Assembly: GCF_035917995.1 (NCBI RefSeq)
Contig: NZ_CP109131.1
Coordinates: 4,154,001-4,218,000, forward strand
Length of the DNA stretch: 64,000 bases
Source: Streptosporangium sp. NBC_01755
GTDB lineage: Bacteria; Actinomycetota; Actinomycetes; Streptosporangiales; Streptosporangiaceae
Direction: 5' to 3'
Below the pieces are notes generated by a model, which saw only the letters and a list, made by a program, of their open reading frames with translations, was not told the DNA's origin and made no database searches. Shown here piece by piece: positions 55,149 to 63,896 of this stretch (positions within the stretch are counted from its first letter, which is position 1; every line of letters begins with the position of its first letter). The position numbers and the translations under genes are program-made.

Positions 55149-55422
55149 TCTGCGCGAAGCCTTCCGCTCCGGCGGGAGATGAGTGTCTGATGGGCACGCA
55201 CATACTCCACGAGAACCGGCGTCCCCAGGTGGGCGCCGGTTTGTCGTATCGGCATAGTTTTTCCGCTTGGGCGTTGACCGTGGCGGACAGGTGGGGCTGT
55301 AGCGGCCCCGGGTTACGGTTTCCTGGTGGCCCCGGAGGTCACCCTGGAAGCTTGTTCTGTTACTGTGTCGGCCTGACCCACCGGTTCCGGCCTTGCCGGC
55401 TCGGTATCCGCAAAGGAGCACG
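55149..55422. other. Spacer between rpmG and the dehydratase genes
   Basis: A terminator-like hairpin (AACCGGCG, loop, CGCCGGTT, followed by TGTCGT) at 55214-55242 ends rpmG. The promoter of the MaoC genes should lie in the right part. No gene is seen. Confidence 0.6.
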
Positions 55423-55869
55423 ATGGCTCTGAACCGTGACTTCATCGGGCGGGCGTCCGCGCCCTCCTCGCCGTACGAGGTCAGTCGCGTGAAGATCAAA
55501 GAGTTCGCGACCGCGATCGGCGACGACAACCCGATCTACCGGGACCGGGAGGCCGCCCAGGCGGCAGGGCACCCCGACGTGATCGCCCCGCCGACCTTCC
55601 CCATCGTGTTCGGCCTGGCCGGGGGGTCGATCCTGAGCGATCCCGAGCTCGGCCTGAACTTCGCCATGGTGGTCCACGGCGAGCAGCGTTTCGAGTACCG
55701 GCGGCCGATTCGCGCCGGGGACGAGCTGGTCAGCGTCTCCACCGTGACCGACATCCGCAGCGCCGGCCGCAACGGGCTGATCACCGTCAGGAGCGAGGTC
55801 AGCACCGTCGACGGCGAGTCCGTGTGCACGACCTACAGCACCATCGTCGAGCGTGGAGGGGCGGGCTGA
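55423..55869 (+). CDS. hadA: MaoC N-terminal-type dehydratase (HadA/HadC-like)
   Basis: A 148-residue hot-dog protein (NRDFIGRASAPSSPYEVSRV; IYRDREAAQAAGHPDVIAPP). It is the non-catalytic-type partner of HadB. In mycobacteria HadAB and HadBC are the (3R)-hydroxyacyl-ACP dehydratases of FAS-II; in other actinomycetes the pair probably serves lipid synthesis or acyl-CoA hydration. The position after rpmG is the conserved one. ATG 55423 follows AAAGGAG. Confidence 0.88.
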   Translation: MALNRDFIGRASAPSSPYEVSRVKIKEFATAIGDDNPIYRDREAAQAAGHPDVIAPPTFPIVFGLAGGSILSDPELGLNFAMVVHGEQRFEYRRPIRAGDELVSVSTVTDIRSAGRNGLITVRSEVSTVDGESVCTTYSTIVERGGAG

Positions 55870-55870
55870 G

Positions 55871-56299
55871 ATGGCTGCGACTGTCAAGTACGACGAGGTC
55901 GAGACGGGTCAGGAGATCCCGCCCGCCGAATACCCGGTGCGCCGCGCCGGCCTGGTGATGTACGCCGGGGCGTCCGGCGACTTCAATCCCATCCACTGGA
56001 ACGAGCGCTTCGCCAAGACCGTCGGGCTGCCGGACGTCATCGCCCACGGCATGTTCACCATGGCCCAGGGCGGACGGTTCGTCACCGACTGGGCGGGCGA
56101 CCCGGGCGCGGTCGTCGACTACGGGGTGCGGTTCTCCTCCATGGTCGTCGTTCCGGACGACGACCAGGGTGCCGTGATCACTGTGAGCGGGCTCATCGAG
56201 GAGAAGCTGGAGGACAAGCGCGTGGTGGTCGTCCTGACCGCCAGGTCCAACGACTCCCGGGTCCTGTCCAAGGCCCGCGCGGTGGTCCAGCTGTCCTAG
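55871..56299 (+). CDS. hadB: MaoC dehydratase HadB-like
   Basis: A 142-residue hot-dog protein with the catalytic hydratase motif YAGASGDFNPIHWNERFAKT, where Asp and His form the dyad, then GLPDVIAHGMFTMA. It pairs with the preceding protein. The ATG lies one base after the upstream stop. Confidence 0.9.
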   Translation: MAATVKYDEVETGQEIPPAEYPVRRAGLVMYAGASGDFNPIHWNERFAKTVGLPDVIAHGMFTMAQGGRFVTDWAGDPGAVVDYGVRFSSMVVVPDDDQGAVITVSGLIEEKLEDKRVVVVLTARSNDSRVLSKARAVVQLS

Positions 56300-56371
56300 G
56301 CCCTGTCGGGCGGCGGCATACTCGCGGGCCGGGGCCGAATCTTCTCCCGGTCCGTGGGTAGCGTCCCCAGC

Positions 56372-57643
56372 ATGAGCGAAGTATCACCTGACGTGACCGA
56401 CCTGGCCGAGCGGTGGGCCAGAGCGCGAGCCGAGCACGACCATGCCATGGCCGACGCGCTCCGTGACGAGATCAGGGCTGAGGGCTGGCTCGTCCAGGAC
56501 ACCGCGGTCGGCTTCGAGCTCATCCCCGTACCGCCCTTCGAGGTGTGGCCCACGCTCCGTTCCCTGCCCGAGGACGCCTCGGCTGCCGGGGGGCGCGAGG
56601 GCCCCCCGGCGCGGGACGGTTCCGGTGCGCGGCCGGGTACCTCCGCGGGCGCCGGCACCGAAGACTCGGTCCGGGGACGGGACGAATCTGCCGATGCCGG
56701 ACAGGTCTCCGAGGCTGCGGATCCGGGACGGCACCCCGGGCGGCTCGGAGCCCTGGACGCGGAGCGGGTCGCCGAGACCGAGGCGGCACCCCAGTCGAGG
56801 CCCGAGGGCTCCGAGCTGGTCGGCCGGTCGGACGATCTCCACGGCCATCCCGAGTGGATGGTCTCCTCCCAGTTGCTCTGGGATGCCAGCCTGTCGGTTT
56901 CCAGGCTCGACGAGACCATCGTCGCCCCCGCCGAGGTCGAGGAGCCGAGGGCCGCGCACTCGACGGTGACCGTCGCGCTGCTGGTCGACGGCCGGCCAGA
57001 AGAGCTGCGCGAGTGCGTACGCGCCCTGGTCGCCCGTACGGAGGCCAGGATCCTCGCCCTCGATCTGGGGAACCTGGACGGAGCCGGAGCCGTCCTGCAG
57101 GAGTTGGTGCGGGAGTTCCCCCACCGGGTGGCGGCATGGCATGTGGCCGAGCTTCCGGACTGGAGGGGCGGCTCCGCCGGGTGGGGGGAGAGCCGTGACA
57201 AGCTACTGCGCCTCGACACCTCTGACGTGCACGTCGTCATGGACACCTCGATGCTCCTGGACGGAGACGCCATCACCCCGCTGGTCAAGGCGCTGGACGA
57301 CGACATCACCGCGGCGGGCTGGAAGGGCGTGAACCCTCGCGAGGACGGTCAGGAGTGGCTGGAGGCCGAGCCCGGCGAGGTCCGGGCACTGCTCGGCCAC
57401 CTGATCGCGGTCCGGCGCGATGCGGTGCTCGCCGCGGGCGGTTTCCCCACCGAGGCCCGCTACTACCGCAACGCCGACCTGGAGTTCTCGCTCGGGCTCC
57501 CCGGCATCCTGGTCGGCCTGGGCAAGGACCTCCCGGTCCACCAGGAGCGGCACCGCGGTCAGGACGATGTCGACCCCGAATACCGCGAGGCCGAGTCGTG
57601 GCGGACCTACGACCGGGTGCTGAGGTTGCTGCGCTCCCCGTAG
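56372..57643 (+). CDS. GT-A glycosyltransferase-like protein with CysS-like helical N-terminus
   Basis: A 423-residue protein in three parts. Residues 5-50 (LAERWARARAEHDHAMADAL, then IRAEGWLVQDT) resemble the C-terminal helical pair of cysteinyl-tRNA synthetase. Residues ~70-170 are a disordered Gly/Pro/acidic linker. The rest (STVTVALLVDGRPEELRECV; VMDTSMLLDGDAI; EARYYRNADLEFSLGLPGIL) is a GT2/GT-A-like fold, with MDTSM where DxD is expected, so catalytic metal binding is doubtful. It lies between the had-type genes and murB. Its role is unknown. Confidence 0.7.
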   Translation: MSEVSPDVTDLAERWARARAEHDHAMADALRDEIRAEGWLVQDTAVGFELIPVPPFEVWPTLRSLPEDASAAGGREGPPARDGSGARPGTSAGAGTEDSVRGRDESADAGQVSEAADPGRHPGRLGALDAERVAETEAAPQSRPEGSELVGRSDDLHGHPEWMVSSQLLWDASLSVSRLDETIVAPAEVEEPRAAHSTVTVALLVDGRPEELRECVRALVARTEARILALDLGNLDGAGAVLQELVREFPHRVAAWHVAELPDWRGGSAGWGESRDKLLRLDTSDVHVVMDTSMLLDGDAITPLVKALDDDITAAGWKGVNPREDGQEWLEAEPGEVRALLGHLIAVRRDAVLAAGGFPTEARYYRNADLEFSLGLPGILVGLGKDLPVHQERHRGQDDVDPEYREAESWRTYDRVLRLLRSP

Positions 57644-57679
57644 GCTGGTCGCGGATTTCTGCCGGGTGTGGGGAAGCGT

Positions 57680-58732
57680 ATGACGGAGCGGGTGGCAGGG
57701 GTACGGCTGGCGCCGTACACGACGCTTGGGCTGGGCGGGGCGGCCAGGGCGTTCGTGGCGGCCGGGTCGGCCGAGGAGATCGTCGAGCTGGTGGCCGAGG
57801 CCGACCGGGCGGGCGAGCCGGTGCTCGTGCTCGGCGGTGGCAGCAACCTGGTCGTCTCCGACGAGGGGTTCGACGGCCTGGTCGTGCGGGTCGCCTCCCG
57901 GGGCGTCGAGATCGACGGGGGCCGGGTCACCGCGCAGGCGGGCGAGGACTGGGACGCCCTGGTCGAGCGCGCGGTGGCGGCGGGCCGCTCGGGAATGGAG
58001 TGCCTGTCCGGCATTCCCGGGCTGGTCGGGTCAACCCCGATCCAGAACGTCGGCGCCTACGGGCAGGACGTCTCCCAGACGATCATCGCTGTCCGGGTCT
58101 ACGACCGCCGGAGCGGCGAGGTGCGGGACCTGGCCGCGCGGGAGTGCGGGTTCGCCTACCGGCACAGCGCGTTCAAGGAGGAACTCGGGCGGCACGTCGT
58201 GCTCGCGGTCACCTACGAGCTGGCCGCCGGCACGTCGGCCGGCGACGCGCTGTCCGGCCCGATCGCCTACCGGGAGCTGGCCCTGCGGCTGGGTGTCGCC
58301 CTGGGTGACCGGGTGCCGCTGGCGCGGGCTCGCGCGGCGGTGCTGGAGTTGCGCGCGGGCAAGGGCATGGTCCTGGACGCGGCCGACCCGGACACCCGCA
58401 GTGCGGGGTCGTTCTTCACCAACCCGATTCTGACCGGCGGACAGGCCGCCGAACTGGAGCTGCGGGCGCCGGGGTTCCCCCGCTGGGACATGCCGGACGG
58501 GACGGTCAAGGTTCCGGCGGCGTGGCTGATCGAGAACGCCGGGTTCCCGAAGGGATACCGGCGTGGCCCGGCCCGCATCTCCACCAAGCACACCCTTGCA
58601 ATGACAAATCCGGAAATGTCGGCCTCGACCGAGGAGCTTCTCGATCTCGCCCGCGAGGTCAGGGACGGGGTCTTCGAGAAATTCGGCGTCACCCTCGTCA
58701 ACGAGCCCGTGATGGTCGGCACCCGCCTCTGA
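57680..58732 (+). CDS. murB: UDP-N-acetylenolpyruvoylglucosamine reductase
   Basis: A 350-residue FAD enzyme of peptidoglycan synthesis: it reduces UDP-GlcNAc-enolpyruvate to UDP-MurNAc with NADPH. Visible motifs are TTLGLGGAARAFVAA, VLGGGSNLVVSDEGF (FAD loop), GIPGLVGSTPIQNVGAYGQD, YRHSAFKEE, and SAGSFFTNPI containing the catalytic Ser. It is the long actinobacterial form. ATG 57680 follows GGGGAAG; a GTG 12 bases earlier is less likely. Confidence 0.96.
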   Translation: MTERVAGVRLAPYTTLGLGGAARAFVAAGSAEEIVELVAEADRAGEPVLVLGGGSNLVVSDEGFDGLVVRVASRGVEIDGGRVTAQAGEDWDALVERAVAAGRSGMECLSGIPGLVGSTPIQNVGAYGQDVSQTIIAVRVYDRRSGEVRDLAARECGFAYRHSAFKEELGRHVVLAVTYELAAGTSAGDALSGPIAYRELALRLGVALGDRVPLARARAAVLELRAGKGMVLDAADPDTRSAGSFFTNPILTGGQAAELELRAPGFPRWDMPDGTVKVPAAWLIENAGFPKGYRRGPARISTKHTLAMTNPEMSASTEELLDLAREVRDGVFEKFGVTLVNEPVMVGTRL

Positions 58733-58800
58733 GCGGCACCCGCCTCTGAGTGGCTTCCGGCTTTGAGTGGCTTCCGGCTTTGAGTGGCTTCCGGCTTTGG
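58718..58800 (+). repeat. 17-bp tandem repeat spanning the murB stop
   Basis: Five units of 17 bases follow each other: GGCACCCGCCTCTGAGC twice, then GGCTTCCGGCTTTGAGT nearly three times. The first copy includes the murB stop codon, so the array grew from the gene end. Confidence 0.85.
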
Positions 58801-58989
58801 GCCGGGAGGCGGGCTCACGGGCCGAGGGGACCTGCCTACGCGAGGGTCCTGATCCTTGGAGGGGGAGTGACCCAAGAGGCATGGATCTTCGGGGAGCCGG
58901 ATTGCCAGGGGGCCTGACCTGCGAAGGTATCGGTCTCCGGACTAGGACCGGGGCGAGGGAATGAGCGTCAGGTCTCGGCTGCTAGGGTC

Positions 58990-59155
58990 TGATGGAAACA
59001 CCCGAAGGGGAGTAGTCCCAATCGCGTGATCGACATACTGGCGCCCCAGGGCGCCCGGTCGCGCGGGCCTTGGATCCGGCCGTTCTCACACGGCGCCGGG
59101 GCGGACGAGACCTTCGGCCTGGCAGGCAATCATCGATGCCGCCGGGCCGAAGACG
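58990..59155 (+). promoter_or_regulatory. yybP-ykoY-type manganese riboswitch (putative)
   Basis: The leader contains GGGGAGTAG (59007-59015), the conserved 5' motif of the yybP-ykoY aptamer, and GACCTTCGGCC further 3', which recalls the ACAGACCTT part. The stem CTTCGGCC / GGCCGAAG (59112-59152) could be the switching hairpin. It sits upstream of a GDT1-family gene, a known target class of this Mn2+-sensing riboswitch. The motif match is by eye. Confidence 0.6.
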
Positions 59156-59218
59156 TGCCCGAAACTCCCCGGGTTCTCCCCTTCAGCCCGGCCGCGCACG
59201 CGGGAAGGGCACCCTCCA

Positions 59219-59788
59219 TTGGAAGCGTTCTGGATCAGCCTTGTTGTGATCTTCGTCGCGGAGTTGGGCGACAAGAGCCAGCTCATGGCCATGACCTTCG
59301 CCACCCGGTTCAAGCCGTGGCCGGTCCTCGCCGGAATCACCCTGGCCACCGCGGTGGTCCACCTGGTCAGTGTCGGTCTCGGCGGTCTGGCCGGTAACCT
59401 TCTTCCCACCACGGCGATCACGATCATCGCCGGAATCGCCTTCCTCGGCTTCGCCCTGTGGACGCTGCGCGGGGACGAGCTGACGGACGAGGAGGCCCAG
59501 AAGGCGCAGCGCACCACCCGGTCGGCGATCATCGCTGTGACCGTCGCCTTCTTCCTCGCCGAGCTGGGTGACAAGACCATGCTCGCCACCATCACCCTCG
59601 CCACCCAGCACGGCTGGTTCGGCACCTGGATCGGCTCGACCGTCGGCATGGTCGCCGCCGACGCCCTGGCCATCCTGGTCGGACGGATGCTCGGCAAGCA
59701 CCTGCCGGAGAAGACCATCAGGTACGGCGCCGCCGCCGCGTTCGCCGTCTTCGGCGTGATCCTGCTGGTCGAACCCCTGCTGGCCTGA
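59219..59788 (+). CDS. TMEM165/GDT1 (UPF0016) family cation transporter
   Basis: A 189-residue membrane protein with six helices and the duplicated family motif: ELGDKSQLM in the first half and ELGDKTMLA in the second. Bacterial members export Mn2+ (MneA/MntX-like) or exchange Ca2+. The leader with a manganese-riboswitch-like motif supports Mn2+ efflux. TTG 59219 gives the proper family start (EAFWISLVVIFVAELGDK). Confidence 0.92.
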   Translation: MEAFWISLVVIFVAELGDKSQLMAMTFATRFKPWPVLAGITLATAVVHLVSVGLGGLAGNLLPTTAITIIAGIAFLGFALWTLRGDELTDEEAQKAQRTTRSAIIAVTVAFFLAELGDKTMLATITLATQHGWFGTWIGSTVGMVAADALAILVGRMLGKHLPEKTIRYGAAAAFAVFGVILLVEPLLA

Positions 59789-59819
59789 CCGTGCTTCTCC
59801 CCGGCGGAGCGGTGACCGG

Positions 59820-60056
59820 TCAGGCCAGCCGGGCTTCGATCTCCCGAACGCTGGGATTGACCAGCGCCGATCCGTCGGGGAGGAGCACCGTGGGGATCAG
59901 CCAGGAGCCGCCGCCGAGGTCGGTGATGAGCTCGATCGCGCCGGGCGTCCGATCGACGTCCACCTCGACGAAGGGGATCTCCGCGCGGGTGAGCGCGGCC
60001 TTCAGCCGGTGGCAGTGACCGCACCACGGAGCGCTGTAGACGGTGAGGGAGGACAT
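59820..60056 (-). CDS. Glutaredoxin/mycoredoxin-like protein
   Basis: A 78-residue thioredoxin-fold protein (LTVYSAPWCGHCHRLKAALT; VEVDVDRTPGAIEL; IPTVLLPDGSALVNPS). The active site is WCGHC, with the cis-Pro in IPT. It matches the mycoredoxin/NrdH length, where it reduces mixed disulfides with mycothiol. ATG 60056 is used; the longer frame upstream has no family similarity. It is a single convergent gene. Confidence 0.85.
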   Translation of the reverse strand: MSSLTVYSAPWCGHCHRLKAALTRAEIPFVEVDVDRTPGAIELITDLGGGSWLIPTVLLPDGSALVNPSVREIEARLA

Positions 60057-60183
60057 GTATTCCCTATTCAAAAGGTGGGTTTGACGTGAACGGTGAATAG
60101 TGAATATTCTCACTCGCCAAGTGGATATTAATGGTAGACACAGCAGCTGAGCGGGCTGGCTGGTCGCACGAAAGTGGGTCCCC

Positions 60184-61824
60184 GTGACCGAGCTCCCCGA
60201 CGTCGCCCTCACCCGGCGGTCCCTGCTGAGATCCATTGCCATCGTGAGCGGCCTGGCCGCCGTCCCCGGCCTCGCCGTGGCCTGTGGGTCGCCCGAACCG
60301 GCGACCGGGGGCCCGGCCGGCGCGGCGAAGTCCCTTGACGTCCTCAAGGTCGCGCTGCCCTCCTCCCTCGGCTCGCTCGACGCGAGCAAGGAGGCGGGCA
60401 TCATGAACTACGTCGTCGCGCTCCTGTGCCAGGAGGCGCTCGTCGGGGTGGGGCGCGACGGCAGCCTCCAGCCATCGCTCGCCGAGTCCTGGACCAGGAA
60501 GGACGCGACGACCTATGTCTACGCCATCCGCCAGGGCGTGACCTTCTCCGACGGGACGCCGCTGACCGCGGACGACGTCGTGGCCAGCCTCGACCTGCAC
60601 GCGCGAAAGGGCTCCACCTCGGCCTTCGCGTACGCGTACGCCAATGTGAAGAAGATCGAGGCAAGCGGGCCGGCCGAGGTCACGATCACGCTGAAGCGGC
60701 CCGACGCCTCGTTCGCCTGGACGCCCTCGCCAGGCACCCTCATGGTCACGAGCAGGAAGTTCATCGAGGTCTCCGGCGACGGCATCGGCACCCCCACCGC
60801 GAAGATCCTGGGCACGGGCCCGTACCGGGTGACGGAGTTCGCCCCCGACTCGCACGTGACGCTGGAGCGCAACGACGCCTGGTGGGGAGGCAAGGCCCCG
60901 TACCGCCGGATTGACATCGACTTCGTTCCCGAGGAGTCGACCAGGCTCCTCGCCATGCGCGGCGGGTCCGTCGACGTGGCGCTGAACGTGCCCGCCGAGC
61001 AGATCGACCAGTGGAAGGGGCTGCCCGGCGTCGAGGTGAAGGCGGCGAGCGACCGCTCCCTCGTCACGCTCGCCTTCAACACCGCCAAGAAGCCGTGGGA
61101 CGACGTCCATGTCCGCAGGGCGGTCGCCCACGCCGTCGACAGGGAGGGAATCCTCCGCAGCGTGCTGCGCGGTCACGGCAGGGTGGCCACCACGCTCACC
61201 GACCCCGCCCAGTGGGGCGGCGTGCTCGGGGAGGCGGAGGTGGAGAACCTGTACGCGAGCATTCCGCAGTACGGGTTCGACCTGGCCAAGGCACGTGCCG
61301 AACTGGCAGCCTCCTCGGTGCCCGGCGGCTTCGCCGACGTGCTGACCTATCCGAACAGCGGGCCGCAACTCGGCAGGGCCGCACTGACCCTCGCCGAGAA
61401 CCTCAAGGGCATCGGCATCACCCTGGAGGTCAAGGAGGTCCCGCTGGAGCAGTGGATCGCCGAGCTCGGCAAGCACGCCTCCGGCATCTACCTGGGATGG
61501 TACTTCGCCACCACGGGCGACCCCGCGGAGTACATCCAGCAGCTCCTGAACGGCGCCGCCACCGGTGTGAACGGCACGAACATCGCCGAGTACGCCAATG
61601 CCGAGGTGACCGGGCTGCTCGACGAGGCGAAGACCGGAACGGACGACACGGCACGCGGCAGGCTTCTCGGGGAGGCACTGGTCAAGGCTGCGGGTGACGT
61701 CCCGTACCAGCCGCTCTGGTGGGGAGAGGCGGCGACGGCGTTCGGCCCCGGCGTGGGGACCGGCGAGTTCGGACCCTACTTCTTCGTCGGTCCCTGGGCC
61801 ACCGAGATCACCACCCGCTCATGA
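60184..61824 (+). CDS. ABC transporter substrate-binding lipoprotein, family 5 (peptide type)
   Basis: A 546-residue peptide/nickel-type solute-binding protein. It has a Tat-like signal (LTRRSLLRSIAIVSG) and a lipobox LAVAC, so export folded and lipid anchoring are expected. Family motifs are QEALVGVGRDGSLQPSLAES, VTFSDGTPLTADDV, and GTGPYRVTEFAPDSHVTLER. GTG 60184 is the start. Its stop overlaps the next gene (ATGA), and a permease gene follows, so this is the first gene of an uptake operon. Confidence 0.93.
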   Translation: MTELPDVALTRRSLLRSIAIVSGLAAVPGLAVACGSPEPATGGPAGAAKSLDVLKVALPSSLGSLDASKEAGIMNYVVALLCQEALVGVGRDGSLQPSLAESWTRKDATTYVYAIRQGVTFSDGTPLTADDVVASLDLHARKGSTSAFAYAYANVKKIEASGPAEVTITLKRPDASFAWTPSPGTLMVTSRKFIEVSGDGIGTPTAKILGTGPYRVTEFAPDSHVTLERNDAWWGGKAPYRRIDIDFVPEESTRLLAMRGGSVDVALNVPAEQIDQWKGLPGVEVKAASDRSLVTLAFNTAKKPWDDVHVRRAVAHAVDREGILRSVLRGHGRVATTLTDPAQWGGVLGEAEVENLYASIPQYGFDLAKARAELAASSVPGGFADVLTYPNSGPQLGRAALTLAENLKGIGITLEVKEVPLEQWIAELGKHASGIYLGWYFATTGDPAEYIQQLLNGAATGVNGTNIAEYANAEVTGLLDEAKTGTDDTARGRLLGEALVKAAGDVPYQPLWWGEAATAFGPGVGTGEFGPYFFVGPWATEITTRS

Positions 61825-63896
61825 CCGCGGCACTGGAGGCGTACGCCGCACTCGCCGGTCTGCGCGTGCCCGAGGCCGTGGTGCTGGATGCGGAGGGGGC
61901 CCGCGTCGCCTGTGTTCTTCCGCGCCCGGACGGCCGGCCCGTCGCACACGTGCTCGACCTGTCCGGAGCCGGAGCCGGAGCCGGAGCCGAGAGCGGAAGC
62001 CGAGGACCGGTCCCGGTGCCCGTTCCCGTGGCGGGCACGGGGACGGAATGGCACGCGTTGACGCGGTGGCTGCCGGACGGGAGGCTGCTGCTCGCCGCCG
62101 GTGACGGCCCTGACCTCGACCACGTCGAGGTCCGTTCGCCCGGCGATCCGGTCCCCGCCTGGCGGGTCCGCGTGGGAGGGGAGATCGAGGACCTCGTCCC
62201 CGGTGGTGACGGTACCGTGCTCGTGCGGTTCGCCGACCCGGGCAGCGAGCGCGACGGCAGCCACCTCGGCCTCCGGGTCCGCGATGAGACCGATCCCTTC
62301 GTCCGCACGCCGGGTGACAGGCGCAGGCGACTCGCGTGGGCACGGGTGGGCGACGGGGAACTGCGGACGGTGCCGCTGCGCGGCCTGACCGTGTGGGACG
62401 CCGATTGGCGGGACGGCGTCGTACTGGCCGTCACCTCGGCCGACGAGACGCCCGCCGGGTACTACCGGCCCGCCCTCGACCTGGTCGATCCTGAGAGCGG
62501 TGAACTCCGGACCCTGCTGCGCACCTCCTGGCAGCTCAGCCGTCCCCGGCTGGCGCCCGGCGGGCGTACCGCCGTCGTGGTCGAGGGGCTCTCCATCGTC
62601 TCCGGGCGGATCATCCGCGTCGACCTCGTCACCGGGGAGGCGACGCCATTGGCCGCCGTCGACGACGTCACCGATCTGGGCTGGCTGGACGAGGACACCC
62701 TGTGGTTCACCGGGTGGTCGGGTACCGGCACGCACGGCGGCACCCTGACCGCCGACGGCCGCCCGCTGACCCGCTGGACCTCCTGGGGAACCCTGGGCGG
62801 GCGCGACGGGCAACCGTCACTCTCGGTGGATCGCACCGGTGCGCTCGCCGTCGCCGTCTGGGAGACGGCCGAATGCCCCCCAGAGGTGGCGGTCGCCCAG
62901 GTGGCCAAGGGCGACTGGCGCCAGGTCACCGATCTCAACGCCGTGCTGGCGCCGCTCGCCGTGCACCAGGAGGAGGTCTCCTGGACCGGCCAGGACGGCC
63001 TCGCCGTCCAGGGTCTCCTGCTGCGGAGGTCGCCGATCTCACCCGTTGCCACCGTCGATCCCGCCGTTTCCCCGAACCTCTCCCCTTCCGCCGGTCCCGC
63101 CAACCCCATCGGTCCCGCCGGTCCCGCCAACCCCATCGGTCCCGCCGGTCCCGCCGGTCCCACGGGAACCGGCGGGACCGGGGCGGGACCGGCGCCGCTG
63201 GTGGTGATCGTGCATGGAGGGCCGACCTGGCTGTGGTCCACTGCCTTCGCGCCGGCCGAGTCCGGCGGGCTCGCCGCCGCGCTCGCGCACGCGGGTGCGG
63301 CCGTACTGCTGCCGAACCCGCGCGGGAGCAGCGGGCGCGGCCAGGAGTACGCGCGCCGGGTCATCGGGCGATTCGGTGAGGACGACCTGGGCGACGTCCT
63401 CGCGGGTGTGGACCACCTCGTCGCGGCCGGAGTCGCGGACCCGGAGCGGATGGCCGTCATGGGGCTCAGCTACGGCGGCTACCTGAGCGCGTGGGCGGTG
63501 ACCCGAACCGGCCGGTTCCGGGCAGCCGTGGTGATGTCCGGGGTGAGCGACTGGCTCAGCTTCGCCACCGCGAGCAACCTCGGCGGCGGCTTCGACCTCC
63601 TCTATCACCGAGGGGCCGACCCCGCCACACCCCAGGGCAGGGAGTTTCTCGCCGCCCGCTCGCCGGTGTGCCACGCGGCCGGGGTCACCACACCGACGCT
63701 GATCCTGCACGGCGCCGAGGACCGCACCACCCCCGTCGGGCAGGCGGAGCAGCTCTATCGTGCCTGGTCGGCGGCCGGCGTCCGGACCCAGCTGGTCGTC
63801 TACCCTCGGGAGGGCCACGAGCTGACGGAGGGAGCGCACCGCGGGGACGCGGCGGAGCGCGTGGTCGCGTGGCTGACAGGAAACGGGGTGCTCTGA
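61821..63896 (+). CDS. S9 family serine peptidase (prolyl oligopeptidase/acylaminoacyl type)
   Basis: A 691-residue cytosolic peptidase: a beta-propeller (about 30-390), a linker, then an alpha/beta-hydrolase. The catalytic triad is Ser in GLSYGGY near 549, Asp in GAEDRTTPVG near 633 and His in REGHELTEG near 664. An unusual Pro/Gly-rich insert (PANPIGPAGP repeated, about 420-455) lies between the domains. Placed inside the peptide ABC operon, it probably trims imported oligopeptides. The ATG overlaps the upstream stop. Confidence 0.92.
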   Translation: MTAALEAYAALAGLRVPEAVVLDAEGARVACVLPRPDGRPVAHVLDLSGAGAGAGAESGSRGPVPVPVPVAGTGTEWHALTRWLPDGRLLLAAGDGPDLDHVEVRSPGDPVPAWRVRVGGEIEDLVPGGDGTVLVRFADPGSERDGSHLGLRVRDETDPFVRTPGDRRRRLAWARVGDGELRTVPLRGLTVWDADWRDGVVLAVTSADETPAGYYRPALDLVDPESGELRTLLRTSWQLSRPRLAPGGRTAVVVEGLSIVSGRIIRVDLVTGEATPLAAVDDVTDLGWLDEDTLWFTGWSGTGTHGGTLTADGRPLTRWTSWGTLGGRDGQPSLSVDRTGALAVAVWETAECPPEVAVAQVAKGDWRQVTDLNAVLAPLAVHQEEVSWTGQDGLAVQGLLLRRSPISPVATVDPAVSPNLSPSAGPANPIGPAGPANPIGPAGPAGPTGTGGTGAGPAPLVVIVHGGPTWLWSTAFAPAESGGLAAALAHAGAAVLLPNPRGSSGRGQEYARRVIGRFGEDDLGDVLAGVDHLVAAGVADPERMAVMGLSYGGYLSAWAVTRTGRFRAAVVMSGVSDWLSFATASNLGGGFDLLYHRGADPATPQGREFLAARSPVCHAAGVTTPTLILHGAEDRTTPVGQAEQLYRAWSAAGVRTQLVVYPREGHELTEGAHRGDAAERVVAWLTGNGVL
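63090..63165 (+). repeat. Collagen-like tandem repeat in the S9 peptidase gene
   Basis: A 27-bp unit (GGTCCCGCCAACCCCATC plus GGTCCCGCC) is repeated about 2.5 times, then shorter nine-base GGTCCCGCC copies follow. It encodes GPANPIGPAGP-like residues. Confidence 0.85.
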
